Positions 46,633 through 56,221 of a stretch of DNA of 64,000 nucleotides are shown one piece after another. The stretch lies in the NCBI RefSeq assembly GCF_021390155.1, contig NZ_CP089985.1:5969501-6033500 (forward strand). The letters run 5' to 3'. Below the pieces are notes generated by a model. It made no database searches. It was not told where the DNA came from and saw only the letters and a list, made by a program, of their open reading frames with translations. The number at the start of each line of letters is the position of its first letter. The first letter of the stretch is position 1. Origin of the DNA: Pseudomonas sp. HN11 (GTDB taxonomy: Bacteria; Pseudomonadota; Gammaproteobacteria; Pseudomonadales; Pseudomonadaceae). A program made the translations under genes and the position numbers.

Positions 46633-47091
46633 TCAGGCCTGGGTTACAGGCTCTTCCTTGTGCGCGTTATGCAGCACTTCGATCAGGCAGTCTTCGAGTT
46701 CGAATCGCTCGTGAAGCAGCGCGCCCAACAGTTTGAATTTATCTGCCACGCAGTTACCGGCATCACACAGATCGGTGAACTCGAGCAGCTTTTCAGTGAT
46801 GACATCGATGCGCGGATAAATGGTTTCAGCCAAATCGAGACCACGCTGATCATCGAAGGCTTCTGCCTCCTTGGTCAGTTGCTCATAGACACCGAAGTGG
46901 CCGGCAGACACGTAGTCCACCAATACACCGCAGAAATCCTGCAGCGGTTCGCGGTTTTCAGCCAATGCCTCAGGCTTGGCGCCTAGAGCATCAAAGGCCC
47001 GAACAAGTTCGTGACGTGCCTTCAACCAGCTGTCGATCAGCTTGTGCACCCCACCCCAGCGTTCCTGAGCATTCTGACAACTTTCCAGCAT
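46633..47091 (-). CDS. algQ: Regulator of sigma D / AlgQ
   Basis: A 152-residue all-helical protein of the Rsd/AlgQ family, which binds sigma70 region 4. Conserved sequence includes [21 protein letters not shown] near the start and the middle [20 protein letters not shown]. In P. aeruginosa AlgQ affects alginate, pyoverdine and other stationary-phase genes. It is transcribed alone here, with the shared terminator downstream. Nearby algP and algR belong to the same alginate-linked set. Confidence 0.95.
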   Translation of the reverse strand: MLESCQNAQERWGGVHKLIDSWLKARHELVRAFDALGAKPEALAENREPLQDFCGVLVDYVSAGHFGVYEQLTKEAEAFDDQRGLDLAETIYPRIDVITEKLLEFTDLCDAGNCVADKFKLLGALLHERFELEDCLIEVLHNAHKEEPVTQA

Positions 47092-47301
47092 GATGATCTC
47101 TCTTCCCTAATAGGGGCGCTGCCGCCTGGTGCCCGCGCAACACTTCAAGGATAAAGCAGCAGCCGGACAAGGCCGCATCTGACGTAAGGTTTCAATAACA
47201 CGTGCGGGCCAGATTATGCCCGCATGACTATGGCTTCAAGGTACGCAGGAGAGAAAGTTCATACAAGTGTTTAATCCCGTCCTACAAACCGCGACTGCCC
47301 T

Positions 47302-47823
47302 TCAATGCCTCGCCGGGCGCAAACCTTGGCTCAAAAACAGCCGTGAGAATTGCATGACGCCCAGTATCAACATTCCAACAAAGAACAACAGGCTCCACTC
47401 GGCGAGACTTAATTCAAATAGCGTCCAGTTGATTTCCACGCAGTCGACAGTGCCTTTGACGGTCGATTGCAGGGCCTGCCATAACGACAGGTTTTCGATC
47501 ATGTAATGCAGACTGGGCCAGCAATCGGCCGCTTGGTCCGGCGGGGCATTTTGGAGCAATACCTGGCGCACGGCGGTCATGGCACCGAGCAGCGCAAGGC
47601 CCATACTTGCCAGCCCATACAGGCAGGTAGCGGAGCGCTTGGGGTTGTGGAGGCAGGCGACCAAATTGATCAACGTGAGGGCAGCCAGAAACACCCGTTG
47701 CATCTGGCATAGGAAACATGGACGCAACGAGACACCAAACTCGAGGTAAAATGACGCGCCCAATGTCAGCGCACCCGCCAGGAACGCAAGGAAAAACAAG
47801 GGGCGTGAAGGGGCCAAAGACAT
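47302..47823 (-). CDS. dsbB: Disulfide bond formation protein DsbB
   Basis: A 173-residue inner-membrane protein with four helices that re-oxidises DsbA using quinone. The first active-site pair CFLC is C36/C39 in the first periplasmic loop (LRPCFLCQMQR) and the second pair is C101 and C128 in the second loop. It matches the second DsbB of pseudomonads (named dsbH in P. aeruginosa). It is followed by algQ on the same strand with a 210-base gap that holds no clear gene. Confidence 0.93.
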   Translation of the reverse strand: MSLAPSRPLFFLAFLAGALTLGASFYLEFGVSLRPCFLCQMQRVFLAALTLINLVACLHNPKRSATCLYGLASMGLALLGAMTAVRQVLLQNAPPDQAADCWPSLHYMIENLSLWQALQSTVKGTVDCVEINWTLFELSLAEWSLLFFVGMLILGVMQFSRLFLSQGLRPARH

Positions 47824-48057
47824 GCTTTATCCGCATCGCGAAAGATAGGTCGCTACGGTAGAGGAAAGGCCTGACCCCTTTCAATACGTGCCAGAGCAGA
47901 CGATTCCGCGAGAGCGTAAGGACTTCCCGCCAGAACATGGAAGACGTTGGGCAAAGAAGCGTCGGACCTTGCCCACAAACCGTCTGATCCAAGTCTTTCG
48001 ACACCATCAAGGGTCGGCCGCAGATATGTCTGAGCCAACCCTCGCCAATGTCCTACA
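47824..48057. other. Intergenic region between hemY and dsbB
   Basis: The 234 bases after hemY contain no convincing gene; the short frames that cross it lack ribosome sites. It should hold the dsbB promoter and any hemY terminator, though no strong hairpin was seen. Confidence 0.5.
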
Positions 48058-49299
48058 TCAAACGCGCGCAGGAACAGGCAACGGTGACGCCAATAGACGG
48101 TTATCCAACAATCCCAGGCCTTCCTGGAACAGCTGGTTACTGCGCTCGGTGTCGCCCAGCCGGGCCAATAAGCGCGCGAGCTCGGCACAGGCCTCAGGGT
48201 TGCGCTGCACCTGCAGGCTGCTTTCCAGATAATCCCGCGCCTTGCCCCACAGGCTGTTTTGCAGGCACAGACGGCCCAACGTCAGCAGCAGGCTTGCATC
48301 GCCGGGGTGATCCTTGAGCCAACCTTCGGCGAACTTCAATTGGCGGGCTGTATCACTGCCTCGCAGCAACCCGTACAGCCGGATCAAGTGACTGTCGTAG
48401 CCGCGCTTGATAGCGCCACGCAACGCTTCCTCGGCTTTGGCATCGGCGCCCAGTTGGCGCAGTTGTTCGGCGTAGGCCAACACCAATTGCGGTTCCTGGC
48501 GTTGGGCCGACGTCAATTGTTGCCAAGCCCGCTCAAGAGCCTGCAAGCCTGCTTCGCCCTGCTCTTCGCGCTGGGCCGCAAAACTCAGGTTCTCACCCCA
48601 GGCACGACGCTCAAGCTCGGCCAGTTCGCTGGCAGGCAGCACTTTATCCTTGCGCAATTGCGGCAGCAGGCGAATCACCGACGACCAATCACCCCGCTGT
48701 TGATGCAGGCGCTGCAATTGACGTAATACCTGCGCGTTATGGGGATGACGCTCGTGCATCGCCTGCAAGGTAATCAGTGCGCCGTCGGTGTCGCCACGAT
48801 CCAGTTGCAGTTGCGCATGGCTCAAGGCAACCGCCAGCTCGGCCTGGGGCTGGCGCTCCAGGGCGCGCTCCAGCAAGCCATCGGACTCTTCGTAACGCCC
48901 CTGCTCATTCGCGGCACGGGCCGCGCCGAGGTAGTACAACAGTGGCTGGCGTTCGGCTTCGGCGGCACGGTGCAGGTGGCGCTCAGCGCTGGCCCAGCGG
49001 CCTTCGGCAAGGTCCATCTGACCTTGCTCGATGGCGATCTGCACGCGACGGCTACGATTGCGCCGCGACCACGGGTTGACCACGCCACCAGAGGTGGTGA
49101 GCAGGCTCAACAGCACACGAATCAGGTAGATCGCCAGGCCGATGGCAAACACCGCAACCACGGTCGCCCATAGGCTCGACTCGTAATGCAGCACATGAGG
49201 GTAGGTAATCAGCACGTAGCCGGTGTGTTTCGAAATGCCCACAGCCAGCGCCAGCGCGATTGCAATCGCCAGCACCAGGATCACATAGAAACGCTTCAT
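48058..49299 (-). CDS. hemY: HemY, TPR-containing inner-membrane protein
   Basis: A 413-residue protein with two N-terminal hydrophobic segments (FYVILVLAIAIALALAV and LWATVVAVFAIGLAIYLIRVLL) followed by about 340 residues of TPR-like helical repeats (AERHLHRAAEAERQPLLYYLGAARAANEQGRYEESDGLLERAL). It is last in hemC-hemD-hemX-hemY. In E. coli the same order occurs, and HemY is thought to help assemble the haem-synthesis complex; it is not protoporphyrinogen oxidase despite the shared name. The start follows the hemX stop by 5 bases. Confidence 0.93.
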   Translation of the reverse strand: MKRFYVILVLAIAIALALAVGISKHTGYVLITYPHVLHYESSLWATVVAVFAIGLAIYLIRVLLSLLTTSGGVVNPWSRRNRSRRVQIAIEQGQMDLAEGRWASAERHLHRAAEAERQPLLYYLGAARAANEQGRYEESDGLLERALERQPQAELAVALSHAQLQLDRGDTDGALITLQAMHERHPHNAQVLRQLQRLHQQRGDWSSVIRLLPQLRKDKVLPASELAELERRAWGENLSFAAQREEQGEAGLQALERAWQQLTSAQRQEPQLVLAYAEQLRQLGADAKAEEALRGAIKRGYDSHLIRLYGLLRGSDTARQLKFAEGWLKDHPGDASLLLTLGRLCLQNSLWGKARDYLESSLQVQRNPEACAELARLLARLGDTERSNQLFQEGLGLLDNRLLASPLPVPARV

Positions 49300-49304
49300 C
49301 GGCT

Positions 49305-50429
49305 CTACTCCTGCTTCGTCGACGTGGCCGCCGGCGTCGCCGCCGCCTTGGCTTCGTCGGCAGATAGATGACGTCGCTCAAGGTATGCCTGCACTGCAGC
49401 CAGGCTCGCGGCCAGGTCCGGCGTCACCACCGACACCGCCTTGGGCTCAAGCTCGGCGATACGCGCCAGCATCGCTTTACTCTGCGGGTTGTCCTGGTTG
49501 AAGTTGTCTTGCAACACGCTGCGTGCCTCGCCCAGGGAACGGCTGTAGACCGCCGCCTCGCCATTGAGCGCCGCCCATTGTGCTTGCTCCAGGGCCAGGC
49601 TCAGGGCCAGGCGCACCTGGTTCAGACCTTGGCCGGCCAGCAGCGGACGGATGTTGTCGTCGGGGTTGAAGTCGATGCGGAAGTAACGGGAAATCTGCTC
49701 CCACCACTGACTCCAGCGGCTTTCCGTATCAGAAGTCGGACGCCCGCCGGAAGCAGGTTCGGTCAGTTGATACTCAGGGGCAATGGCCGCCAGTTGCACG
49801 ACCTGGTCACGCAAGGCCGCCAATTGCAGGTATAAACCGGTGCGGTCCGGCTGCTCAGTGCTGCGCAGCGCGGCAAGGCTCTTGGCCAATTGCTCGCGGG
49901 CAGCATAGGAGCCTGGATCGCTTTGCTCGCGAAGAATTTCGTCGGCACCCTGGACCAATGCCTGGGCGCTGTTGATATCTTGCAGGGCAGAGAGGCGCAG
50001 GCTGGCCAGGCGAATCAAGTGCTCCGCCTCGGCCAGGCGCCAGTCCTTGCGGCTGGACCCCAGCACGGTTTCCAGGCGCTGGCTCAGACGCTGCTGATCA
50101 CCCTGCAACTGGGCCACCAAACGCCGACGCTCCTCGAGCTCCTCCGCACCCGGCAACTGCGCCAGTCGCGCCGCCAGTTGTTGCTGGCTTTGCTTGAGAG
50201 ACTGGGATTGGTCATCAAGGCTCTGCACCTGGCCCAACTGCTGCTGGCTGCTGGCTTGCAGGGCGCGGACCTGCCAGATTCCCCAACCGCCGGCGGCAAC
50301 ACCGGCAGCGCCGAGCAGCAGGGCGGCGATTGCCAGGCCATTGCCACGGCGCGGCGCGGTGACCGGTGACTCAACCGGCGCATCAAGTGCGGGTTGGGTT
50401 TCATCTTTAGGCAAGGCTGTTTCGCTCAC
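49305..50429 (-). CDS. hemX: HemX, inner-membrane coiled-coil protein
   Basis: A 374-residue protein of the HemX family, often mislabelled uroporphyrinogen-III C-methyltransferase. The N-terminal 30 residues are polar and proline-rich, then one hydrophobic helix (GLAIAALLLGAAGVAAGGWGIW), then a long helical region rich in glutamine (QSLDDQSQSLKQSQQQLAARLAQL). It lacks methyltransferase motifs. It sits between hemD (18-base gap) and hemY (5-base gap). A scaffold role in haem synthesis is likely. Confidence 0.92.
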   Translation of the reverse strand: MSETALPKDETQPALDAPVESPVTAPRRGNGLAIAALLLGAAGVAAGGWGIWQVRALQASSQQQLGQVQSLDDQSQSLKQSQQQLAARLAQLPGAEELEERRRLVAQLQGDQQRLSQRLETVLGSSRKDWRLAEAEHLIRLASLRLSALQDINSAQALVQGADEILREQSDPGSYAAREQLAKSLAALRSTEQPDRTGLYLQLAALRDQVVQLAAIAPEYQLTEPASGGRPTSDTESRWSQWWEQISRYFRIDFNPDDNIRPLLAGQGLNQVRLALSLALEQAQWAALNGEAAVYSRSLGEARSVLQDNFNQDNPQSKAMLARIAELEPKAVSVVTPDLAASLAAVQAYLERRHLSADEAKAAATPAATSTKQE

Positions 50430-50447
50430 GTATCCGTCCTTTGCGTT

Positions 50448-51206
50448 TCAGAGAGTGGGAACGGTATAGCTCCGTATCGCCACTAACAAAGCCGCGGCAC
50501 TCGCACCGCGACAATCCACAACTTTTTCTGCGCCAGCGGCCCGCGCCATTTCCTGGACTCGCGGGCTTGGCACGAACAACGGCAGCTGTGCCACCTGTGG
50601 CCAATCGGCTCCGGCCAGGGCTTGCAGGTGTAAAAAACCCTGCCCACTGCTGACCACCAGGCCGTTCAAGCGTTCCAACTGGATGCGGTGCATCAGCGCC
50701 CCAGCGTCGTAGGCCGGCAGAAAACGGCGATACAACTCCAGATAGTCGACACTAGCACCTTGCTCGCGTAAACGCTCCGCCAGCAGTTCGCGACCGCCCT
50801 CGCCGCGCAGGATCAACACATGGGCATCGGGGCGTGCGATAGCCTCGCGCAACGCAGGCAATTGAAGCAAGGCCTCGCTGTCGTCGCCAGTAGGCGGATA
50901 CTGAACATTCAGACCCTGCTCGGCCAGCACCTGCGCGGTGGCAGCGCCGACACTGAACCATGCCAACTGCGGCCACGCGCGCTCAAGCTGCGCCACGGCA
51001 AGGCGCGCCGCAGGCTTGCTGACGACGATCACCGCGCAGTAGCGCCCCAGGTCATGGAAGACGGCTTGCTGTTCAGGTGTTACGGGGAGCGGCTCAATAT
51101 CCAGCAAAGGCAGGCTGCTGCTGAAAATGCCTGCTTCGGACAACGTGGCCGCCAGGGCCATCGAATCCTCGGCAGGCCGCGTCAGCAGCACGCGCCATTC
51201 GGTCAC
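50448..51206 (-). CDS. hemD: Uroporphyrinogen-III synthase
   Basis: A 252-residue enzyme that closes and inverts ring D of hydroxymethylbilane to form uroporphyrinogen III. The family is divergent; supporting features are the [19 protein letters not shown] start, [11 protein letters not shown] and [14 protein letters not shown] (about residues 81-94), and [14 protein letters not shown]. The start overlaps the hemC stop by 4 bases (ATGA), the standard coupling. Length is usual. Confidence 0.94.
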   Translation of the reverse strand: MTEWRVLLTRPAEDSMALAATLSEAGIFSSSLPLLDIEPLPVTPEQQAVFHDLGRYCAVIVVSKPAARLAVAQLERAWPQLAWFSVGAATAQVLAEQGLNVQYPPTGDDSEALLQLPALREAIARPDAHVLILRGEGGRELLAERLREQGASVDYLELYRRFLPAYDAGALMHRIQLERLNGLVVSSGQGFLHLQALAGADWPQVAQLPLFVPSPRVQEMARAAGAEKVVDCRGASAAALLVAIRSYTVPTL

Positions 51207-52144
51207 TGCGGACCGGCCTCGCCGTAGACTTTTTGCAGGATCGCACCAGCGCCCTTGCCCAGCAGTTCCTCGGCCACCCGAATCCCCAAGGCCGTAGCTT
51301 CATGTTGCGGGCCGCGCACCTCGGCAGTCAGCAGCGTGCCGCCATCCGGGTCGCCTACCAAGCCACGTAGCCACAGGTTTTCACCTTCGAGCACCGCGTA
51401 ACAGGCGATCGGTACCTGGCAACCACCGTTGAGGTGCTTGTTCAGGGCACGCTCCGCTGTGACGCGCACTTCGGTGTCGTGGTGATCAAGGGGTTTGAGC
51501 AGGGCGTGGATTTCACTGTCGGCAGTGCGGCACTCAATGCCGACCGCGCCCTGGCCGCCGGCTGGCAAGCTGTCTTCTACGCTGATGGCCGAGGTGATGC
51601 GGTCTTCGAAGCCCAGGCGAATCAGGCCAGCCGCTGCAAGGATGATCGCGTCATATTCACCGGCGTCCAGCTTGGCCAGCCGAGTGTTGACGTTGCCGCG
51701 CAGAAAGCGGATCTGCAGGTCCGGCCGCCGAGTCAGCAGCTGCGCCTGACGACGCAGGCTGGAAGTACCGACGACGCTGCCCAAAGGCAACGTGTCCAAA
51801 GAGGTGTAGGTGTTGGAAACAAAAGCATCACGCGGATCTTCGCGCTCGCAGATGCAAAACAGGCCCAGGCCTTCGGGGAAGTCCATGGGCACGTCTTTCA
51901 TGGAGTGCACGGCAATGTCGGCTTCGTTCTCCAGCAGCGCGGTTTCAAGTTCCTTTACGAACAAACCCTTGCCACCGATCTTCGACAGTGGCGAGTCAAG
52001 CAGCTTGTCGCCGCGACTGACCATGGGCACCAGGGACACTTTGAGACCAGGATGGGCTTGCTCAAGACGAGCTTTGACGTATTCGGCCTGCCACAAGGCC
52101 AGGGCGCTTTTACGGGTGGCGATGCGGATTTCGCGAGGGGACAT
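51203..52144 (-). CDS. hemC: Porphobilinogen deaminase
   Basis: A 313-residue enzyme that joins four porphobilinogens into hydroxymethylbilane. It begins with [15 protein letters not shown], has the arginine-rich cofactor segment [11 protein letters not shown] (residues 126-136) and the dipyrromethane-attachment cysteine C242 in [13 protein letters not shown]. It is first of hemC-hemD-hemX-hemY and lies 138 bases downstream of algR on the same strand, so some read-through from algR is possible, as reported in P. aeruginosa. Confidence 0.98.
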   Translation of the reverse strand: MSPREIRIATRKSALALWQAEYVKARLEQAHPGLKVSLVPMVSRGDKLLDSPLSKIGGKGLFVKELETALLENEADIAVHSMKDVPMDFPEGLGLFCICEREDPRDAFVSNTYTSLDTLPLGSVVGTSSLRRQAQLLTRRPDLQIRFLRGNVNTRLAKLDAGEYDAIILAAAGLIRLGFEDRITSAISVEDSLPAGGQGAVGIECRTADSEIHALLKPLDHHDTEVRVTAERALNKHLNGGCQVPIACYAVLEGENLWLRGLVGDPDGGTLLTAEVRGPQHEATALGIRVAEELLGKGAGAILQKVYGEAGPQ

Positions 52145-52282
52145 GGATCAATCCGTACTGAATAGATACGGCAGATAATAACAGCTCAGGCAAATACGCT
52201 TTGATTTGAATCAGCAAGTGCGGGGCCTCCCTGGCCGCGACGCACCGGGATAAGGAGTACAAGCCGCGACGCGGCGCTTGGA
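52145..52282. other. Intergenic region between algR and hemC
   Basis: 138 bases with no gene. It should carry the hemC promoter. It contains GC-rich CCGCGACGC repeats (near 52216 and 52266) that could pair in the algR transcript, but no T run follows, so a terminator is not claimed. Confidence 0.4.
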
Positions 52283-53029
52283 CTAAAGCTGCTGCATCAT
52301 CTTGCGCACACCGGCGACATGCCTTCGGCTAACGATCAACGCATCGCCGTTAAGACCTTTCAGGAATAACTGAAAGTGCCCAAGAGGCGTGCGTTGCAGG
52401 CGTTCAATTCGCTCGCGAGCCACCAGCGCGTTGCGGTGGATGCGCACGAAGCGGTCGCCGAATTCATCCTCAAGTGCCTTGAGCGGCTCATCAAGCAACA
52501 CCTCGCCACCTTGGTGGCGCAGGGTCACATATTTGTGATCGGCAATAAAATAGACCACCTCGCCCAGAGGGATCAGTTCGATGCCTTTGCGGGTGCGGGC
52601 GCTGATATGGCTTCGCGGCCCGTTACCACTCTGGGCGGCAGGCTGAGTCAGGGCTGCGAGCTGGACGCGGGTTGGGCGCTCGGCCTTTTTCAGGGCCTTG
52701 AGCAGTGCCTCGCCAGCCACTGGCTTGGTGAGGAAGCTGACACCGCTGGCTTCCCGCGTCTCGGCGGAAAACTCTTCACCTGCCGCGCAAAACACCACGG
52801 CGGGTGGCGACTCTCGCTCACTCAGTCGGGCGGCAACTTGCAGGCCATCGAGGCCCGGCATACGAATATCAAGCAACACCACATCCGGCTTGAGGCTGTC
52901 GATCAGCGTCAACGCCTCTTCGCCCGTGGTGGCGCTCGGCTCTAGTACTGCATAACCCTCGAGTTCACTGATCAAACGGCTCAGTCGCTCGCGGGCTTGG
53001 GGTTCGTCATCAACGATCAGGACATTCAT
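52283..53029 (-). CDS. algR: AlgR response regulator (LytTR family)
   Basis: A 248-residue regulator, the same length as P. aeruginosa AlgR. The receiver domain has VDDEP acidic residues, the phosphorylation site D54 (VVLLDIRMPGLDG) and K near residue 108 (SFLTKPVAGE). The C-terminal LytTR DNA-binding domain contains GEVVYFIADHKYVTL and RFVRIHRNALV. In P. aeruginosa it controls alginate, twitching and rhamnolipid genes and is partnered by AlgZ encoded upstream. Here the start overlaps, by ATGA, the end of what looks like a broken algZ. Confidence 0.97.
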   Translation of the reverse strand: MNVLIVDDEPQARERLSRLISELEGYAVLEPSATTGEEALTLIDSLKPDVVLLDIRMPGLDGLQVAARLSERESPPAVVFCAAGEEFSAETREASGVSFLTKPVAGEALLKALKKAERPTRVQLAALTQPAAQSGNGPRSHISARTRKGIELIPLGEVVYFIADHKYVTLRHQGGEVLLDEPLKALEDEFGDRFVRIHRNALVARERIERLQRTPLGHFQLFLKGLNGDALIVSRRHVAGVRKMMQQL

Positions 53030-53166
53030 ATTGCGCTGGATTCCTGCGTGAGTCTCGCACAAGGATAGCGTAGACAGGTGCGGTGACTTGCGTCACAGCG
53101 ATCCACGCTAAGACTAGCGCGAGCGGCAAAAAGTGCCCTGAGAGTGGCACCCATATTTACCCGGAC
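53026..53166 (-). pseudogene. algZ: Probable 3' remnant of algZ (sensor kinase)
   Basis: Upstream of algR is a short frame whose last 46 codons read ATLRALFAARASLSV ... TCLRYPCARLTQE. This resembles the final G-box-to-C-terminus strand pattern of LytS/AlgZ-type kinases (RERLRALFG-A-ASL-V ... LRYP). The stop TGA overlaps the algR ATG (ATGA), as expected for a translationally coupled algZ-algR operon. Only about 500 bases separate algR and argH, against about 1.5 kb in P. aeruginosa, where algZ fills the gap. The kinase and transmembrane parts are absent. Alternative: an unrelated small frame; resemblance was judged by eye. Confidence 0.45.
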
Positions 53167-53534
53167 TTGTTCAATAGCGCCCAAGACCTGCTGCCTTCGG
53201 GCATCGTCGTAGGGTTTGCTGATACACAATCCGGATACCCCCCTTTTAAAATGGATAGTCTGGGCTCTGACCGCATCACCCGACTTTGGTGCATTCATAC
53301 ACTATCAGTCCAACTGTAGACGCTCACTGAGAGGACATTGCTCAATCGTCAAATATCGTTTCAATAAGCATCTGCCCCCAGTCTCGTCCTGGACGCGTTC
53401 GGCGGCAAGGCACTTAGCCATCCTTGGCGCAAATAAAAATGCCGACGACCCGCAGCACCGCGCCCACGGGCAACCCTGTTATTATCGCCGGCATACTCCC
53501 ATGCCTCTTTATTAAGCAGATCACGAGCGAATCC
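53167..53534. other. Intergenic region between algR leader and argH
   Basis: 368 bases holding the divergent promoters of algR and argH, and possibly decayed algZ sequence. No full gene is present; frames running through it lack ribosome sites. It contains CCCCTTTTAAAATGG near 53240, an AT-rich dip fitting a promoter. Confidence 0.45.
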
Positions 53535-54929
53535 ATGAGCACCGACAAGACCAACCAGTCCTGGGGCGGCCGCTTCAGTGAACCCGTCGACGCCTTCGTC
53601 GCCCGCTTCACCGCCTCCGTCACCTTCGACCAGCGCCTGTACCGCCACGACATCATGGGCTCCATCGCCCACGCGACGATGCTGGCCAAGGTCGGTGTGC
53701 TGACCGACGCCGAGCGCGACAGCATCATCGACGGCCTGACCACCATCCGTGGCGAGATCGAAGCCGGCACGTTCGACTGGCGCGTCGACCTGGAAGACGT
53801 GCACATGAACATCGAGGCCCGCCTCACCGACCGCATCGGTGTGACCGGCAAGAAGTTGCACACCGGCCGTAGCCGTAACGACCAGGTGGCCACTGATATC
53901 CGGCTGTGGTTGCGTGATGAAATCGACCTGATCCTGTCCGAGATCACCCGCCTGCAGAAAGGCCTGCTGGAACAGGCCGAGCGTGAGTCAGACACCATCA
54001 TGCCGGGCTTCACTCACCTGCAGACCGCGCAACCTGTGACCTTCGGCCACCACCTGCTGGCCTGGTTCGAAATGCTCAGCCGCGACTACGAACGCCTGGT
54101 CGACTGCCGCAAGCGTGCCAACCGCATGCCACTGGGCAGCGCCGCGCTGGCCGGCACCACCTACCCGATCGACCGCGAATATACCGCGCAATTGCTGGGC
54201 TTCGACGCCGTGGGCGGCAACTCCCTGGATGGCGTGTCGGACCGTGACTTCGCTATTGAATTCTGCGCCGCCGCCAGCATTGCGATGATGCACCTGTCGC
54301 GCTTCTCCGAAGAGCTGGTGCTGTGGACCAGCGCGCAATTCCAGTTCATCGACCTGCCGGACCGCTTTTGCACCGGCAGCTCAATCATGCCGCAAAAGAA
54401 AAATCCCGACGTGCCCGAGCTGGTACGTGGCAAGAGCGGCCGCGTGTTCGGCGCCTTGATGGGCCTGCTGACCTTGATGAAAGGCCAACCCCTGGCCTAC
54501 AACAAGGACAATCAGGAAGACAAAGAGCCGCTGTTTGACGCGGCCGACACCCTGCGCGACTCACTGCGCGCGTTCGCCGACATGATCCCGGCGATCAAGC
54601 CCAAGCACGCCATCATGCGTGAAGCGGCGCTGCGCGGGTTCTCTACCGCGACTGACCTGGCGGACTACCTGGTACGCCGTGGCTTGCCCTTCCGCGACTG
54701 CCACGAAATCGTCGGTCACGCCGTGAAGTACGGTGTGGACACCGGCAAGGACCTGGCGGAAATGAGCCTGGAAGAACTGCGTCAGTTCAGCGACCAGATC
54801 GAGCAGGACGTGTTTGCCGTATTGACCCTGGAAGGCTCGGTGAACGCGCGTAACCATGTGGGCGGGACTGCGCCGGCGCAGGTGAAGGCAGCCGTGGCGC
54901 GCGGCCGGGAATTACTCGCCAGCCGTTAA
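53535..54929 (+). CDS. argH: Argininosuccinate lyase
   Basis: A 464-residue enzyme of arginine synthesis, splitting argininosuccinate into arginine and fumarate. It begins [29 protein letters not shown], has [14 protein letters not shown] and the superfamily signature [12 protein letters not shown]. The start at 53535 matches the family; a longer in-frame start adds 37 residues without a conserved pattern. Length equals other Pseudomonas ArgH. Confidence 0.98.
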   Translation: MSTDKTNQSWGGRFSEPVDAFVARFTASVTFDQRLYRHDIMGSIAHATMLAKVGVLTDAERDSIIDGLTTIRGEIEAGTFDWRVDLEDVHMNIEARLTDRIGVTGKKLHTGRSRNDQVATDIRLWLRDEIDLILSEITRLQKGLLEQAERESDTIMPGFTHLQTAQPVTFGHHLLAWFEMLSRDYERLVDCRKRANRMPLGSAALAGTTYPIDREYTAQLLGFDAVGGNSLDGVSDRDFAIEFCAAASIAMMHLSRFSEELVLWTSAQFQFIDLPDRFCTGSSIMPQKKNPDVPELVRGKSGRVFGALMGLLTLMKGQPLAYNKDNQEDKEPLFDAADTLRDSLRAFADMIPAIKPKHAIMREAALRGFSTATDLADYLVRRGLPFRDCHEIVGHAVKYGVDTGKDLAEMSLEELRQFSDQIEQDVFAVLTLEGSVNARNHVGGTAPAQVKAAVARGRELLASR

Positions 54930-54934
54930 AAGCT

Positions 54935-55014
54935 TCGCGAGCAAACCCGCTCCCACACTTGACCGCGTTCCACTTTAGGAATGCCGTCAAGTGTGGGAGC
55001 GGGCTTGCTCGCGA
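54935..55014. repeat. REP doublet, TCGCGAGC arms outermost
   Basis: A 29-base inverted repeat with one mismatch: TCGCGAGCAAACCCGCTCCC at the left from 54935 and GGGAGCGGGCTTGCTCGCGA at the right ending 55014, with matching GTCAAG/CTTGAC next to the centre. The arms point the opposite way from the doublets at 1920 and 32107. Confidence 0.85.
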
Positions 55015-55021
55015 AAGCATC

Positions 55022-55051
55022 ACCACAGGCACCTACACCACAGGCACCTAC
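55022..55051. repeat. Perfect 15-base tandem duplication
   Basis: ACCACAGGCACCTAC is repeated twice without gap, just after the REP doublet and 3 bases before the GST stop codon. It probably arose by slippage. Confidence 0.9.
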
Positions 55052-55054
55052 CCT

Positions 55055-55714
55055 CTATTTCTTGGCAGCGATCATCGCCATAAACGCCGGCATCGCCGCC
55101 TCCCTGTCCGCCGCCACCTTTTGGGCGTTGGGCATTGCATGCAATTGCTCCAGCAACGCCTTGGCCTTAGGCATCTCAGCCAGCACATCCAACCCAAACA
55201 GCTTCTCGCCCACCGCACAGGCGAGGTTAACGCTGTACATGAAGTACAGATCCGCAATCGTAAAGCTCTCCCCCGCCACATACGGCGCGAACTTACCGTG
55301 CCTGCCCAGCGAACCGAACCCCAGCAGCAACTCGGCCTTGGACTTCTCCTTGATCGCGTCTGGAACAGGCATGCCAAAAAACGCTTCGGCAAAACAGGCG
55401 CGAGCGGGCAACTCGATGTACAGCTCGATTTCCCGGCACAGCGCCAGCACCTGTGCACGCTGGAACGGCTCGGCCGGCAGCAGCGCTGGCCCTTCCTGGC
55501 TGTGCTCGATGTATTCAAGAATCACGCTGGTTTCGTTGATAAAACCCTGCTTCACACCCAGCACTGGCACCTTGCCACGTGGGCTCACGGCCAGGGCTTC
55601 AGGGGTTTGGCCGGCGTAAAAAGGCACCTCTTCGAAAGGCAGCCCTTTCTCCAGCAGCGCCAGCTTGACCATGTTGTAGTAGTTGCTGACCGAAAATCCG
55701 TAGAGCTTGAGCAT
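55055..55714 (-). CDS. Glutathione S-transferase
   Basis: A 219-residue protein with a thioredoxin-like N-domain (LKLYGFSVSNYYNMVKLALLEKG, cis-proline in GKVPVL, glutathione-contact NETSVILEYIEH) and an all-helical C-domain (FTIADLYFMYSVN with the N-capping box). The first-helix residues S8/N11 are candidates for the thiolate-stabilising position. Detoxification or a reductase role is likely; substrate unknown. It is monocistronic. Confidence 0.92.
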   Translation of the reverse strand: MLKLYGFSVSNYYNMVKLALLEKGLPFEEVPFYAGQTPEALAVSPRGKVPVLGVKQGFINETSVILEYIEHSQEGPALLPAEPFQRAQVLALCREIELYIELPARACFAEAFFGMPVPDAIKEKSKAELLLGFGSLGRHGKFAPYVAGESFTIADLYFMYSVNLACAVGEKLFGLDVLAEMPKAKALLEQLHAMPNAQKVAADREAAMPAFMAMIAAKK

Positions 55715-55840
55715 TGCGGGTGCCTCCAGGCCGGGAATGGGGTTGGCTGCACGCTTTATAGCGTTCAGGGCCTGGTCCCGCCAGCAGCATCACCTGCCTG
55801 AATGGGGGTAGACTGGCGCCCTTTCCTTGAGGAGCCTGCC

Positions 55841-56125
55841 ATGAGCGAGCCGACCGATATCGACAACGACGAAGAAGCATTCGCCGAAACCACCCTGATC
55901 GAAGCGATCGAGAACCAAATCGAAAGCGAAAACCCACCGGCGGCCAAGGCCACGTTCAACAAACTGACCCTGGTCGGTTACGAACGTGAGGAAATTCTGC
56001 AACTGATGGCCCACGTGCTTGCCGTCGAGATCGACGCGTTGCTGGAAGAGGACCGCGCGTTCAATACCGAATGGTATGAAACTGCACTGCGTGCCCTGCC
56101 GGAATTGCCGCCCGAAAAGCAATAA
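55841..56125 (+). CDS. Small acidic conserved hypothetical protein
   Basis: A 94-residue protein rich in glutamate and aspartate (DIDNDEEAFAETTLIEAIENQIESENPPAAKATFNKL ... EILQLMAHVLAVEIDALLEEDR). It is predicted helical. The ATG at 55841 has GAGGAG 7 bases upstream. I do not recognise a characterised function. It lies divergent from the GST gene and upstream of the TIGR02647 gene (96-base gap). Confidence 0.8.
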   Translation: MSEPTDIDNDEEAFAETTLIEAIENQIESENPPAAKATFNKLTLVGYEREEILQLMAHVLAVEIDALLEEDRAFNTEWYETALRALPELPPEKQ

Positions 56126-56221
56126 ATCCAACACGCGGCAACACACTGGACAGTTCGGCAAAGTGCGTTCACCTTATGGCCTGCTAGCCTCTAATAAATT
56201 CTTAGAAAGTCTGGAGTCCTT

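Noticed and set aside
47853..48188. Minus-strand frame across the hemY-dsbB gap
   Set aside because: It overlaps the end of hemY in another frame, has no ribosome site and no recognisable domain.
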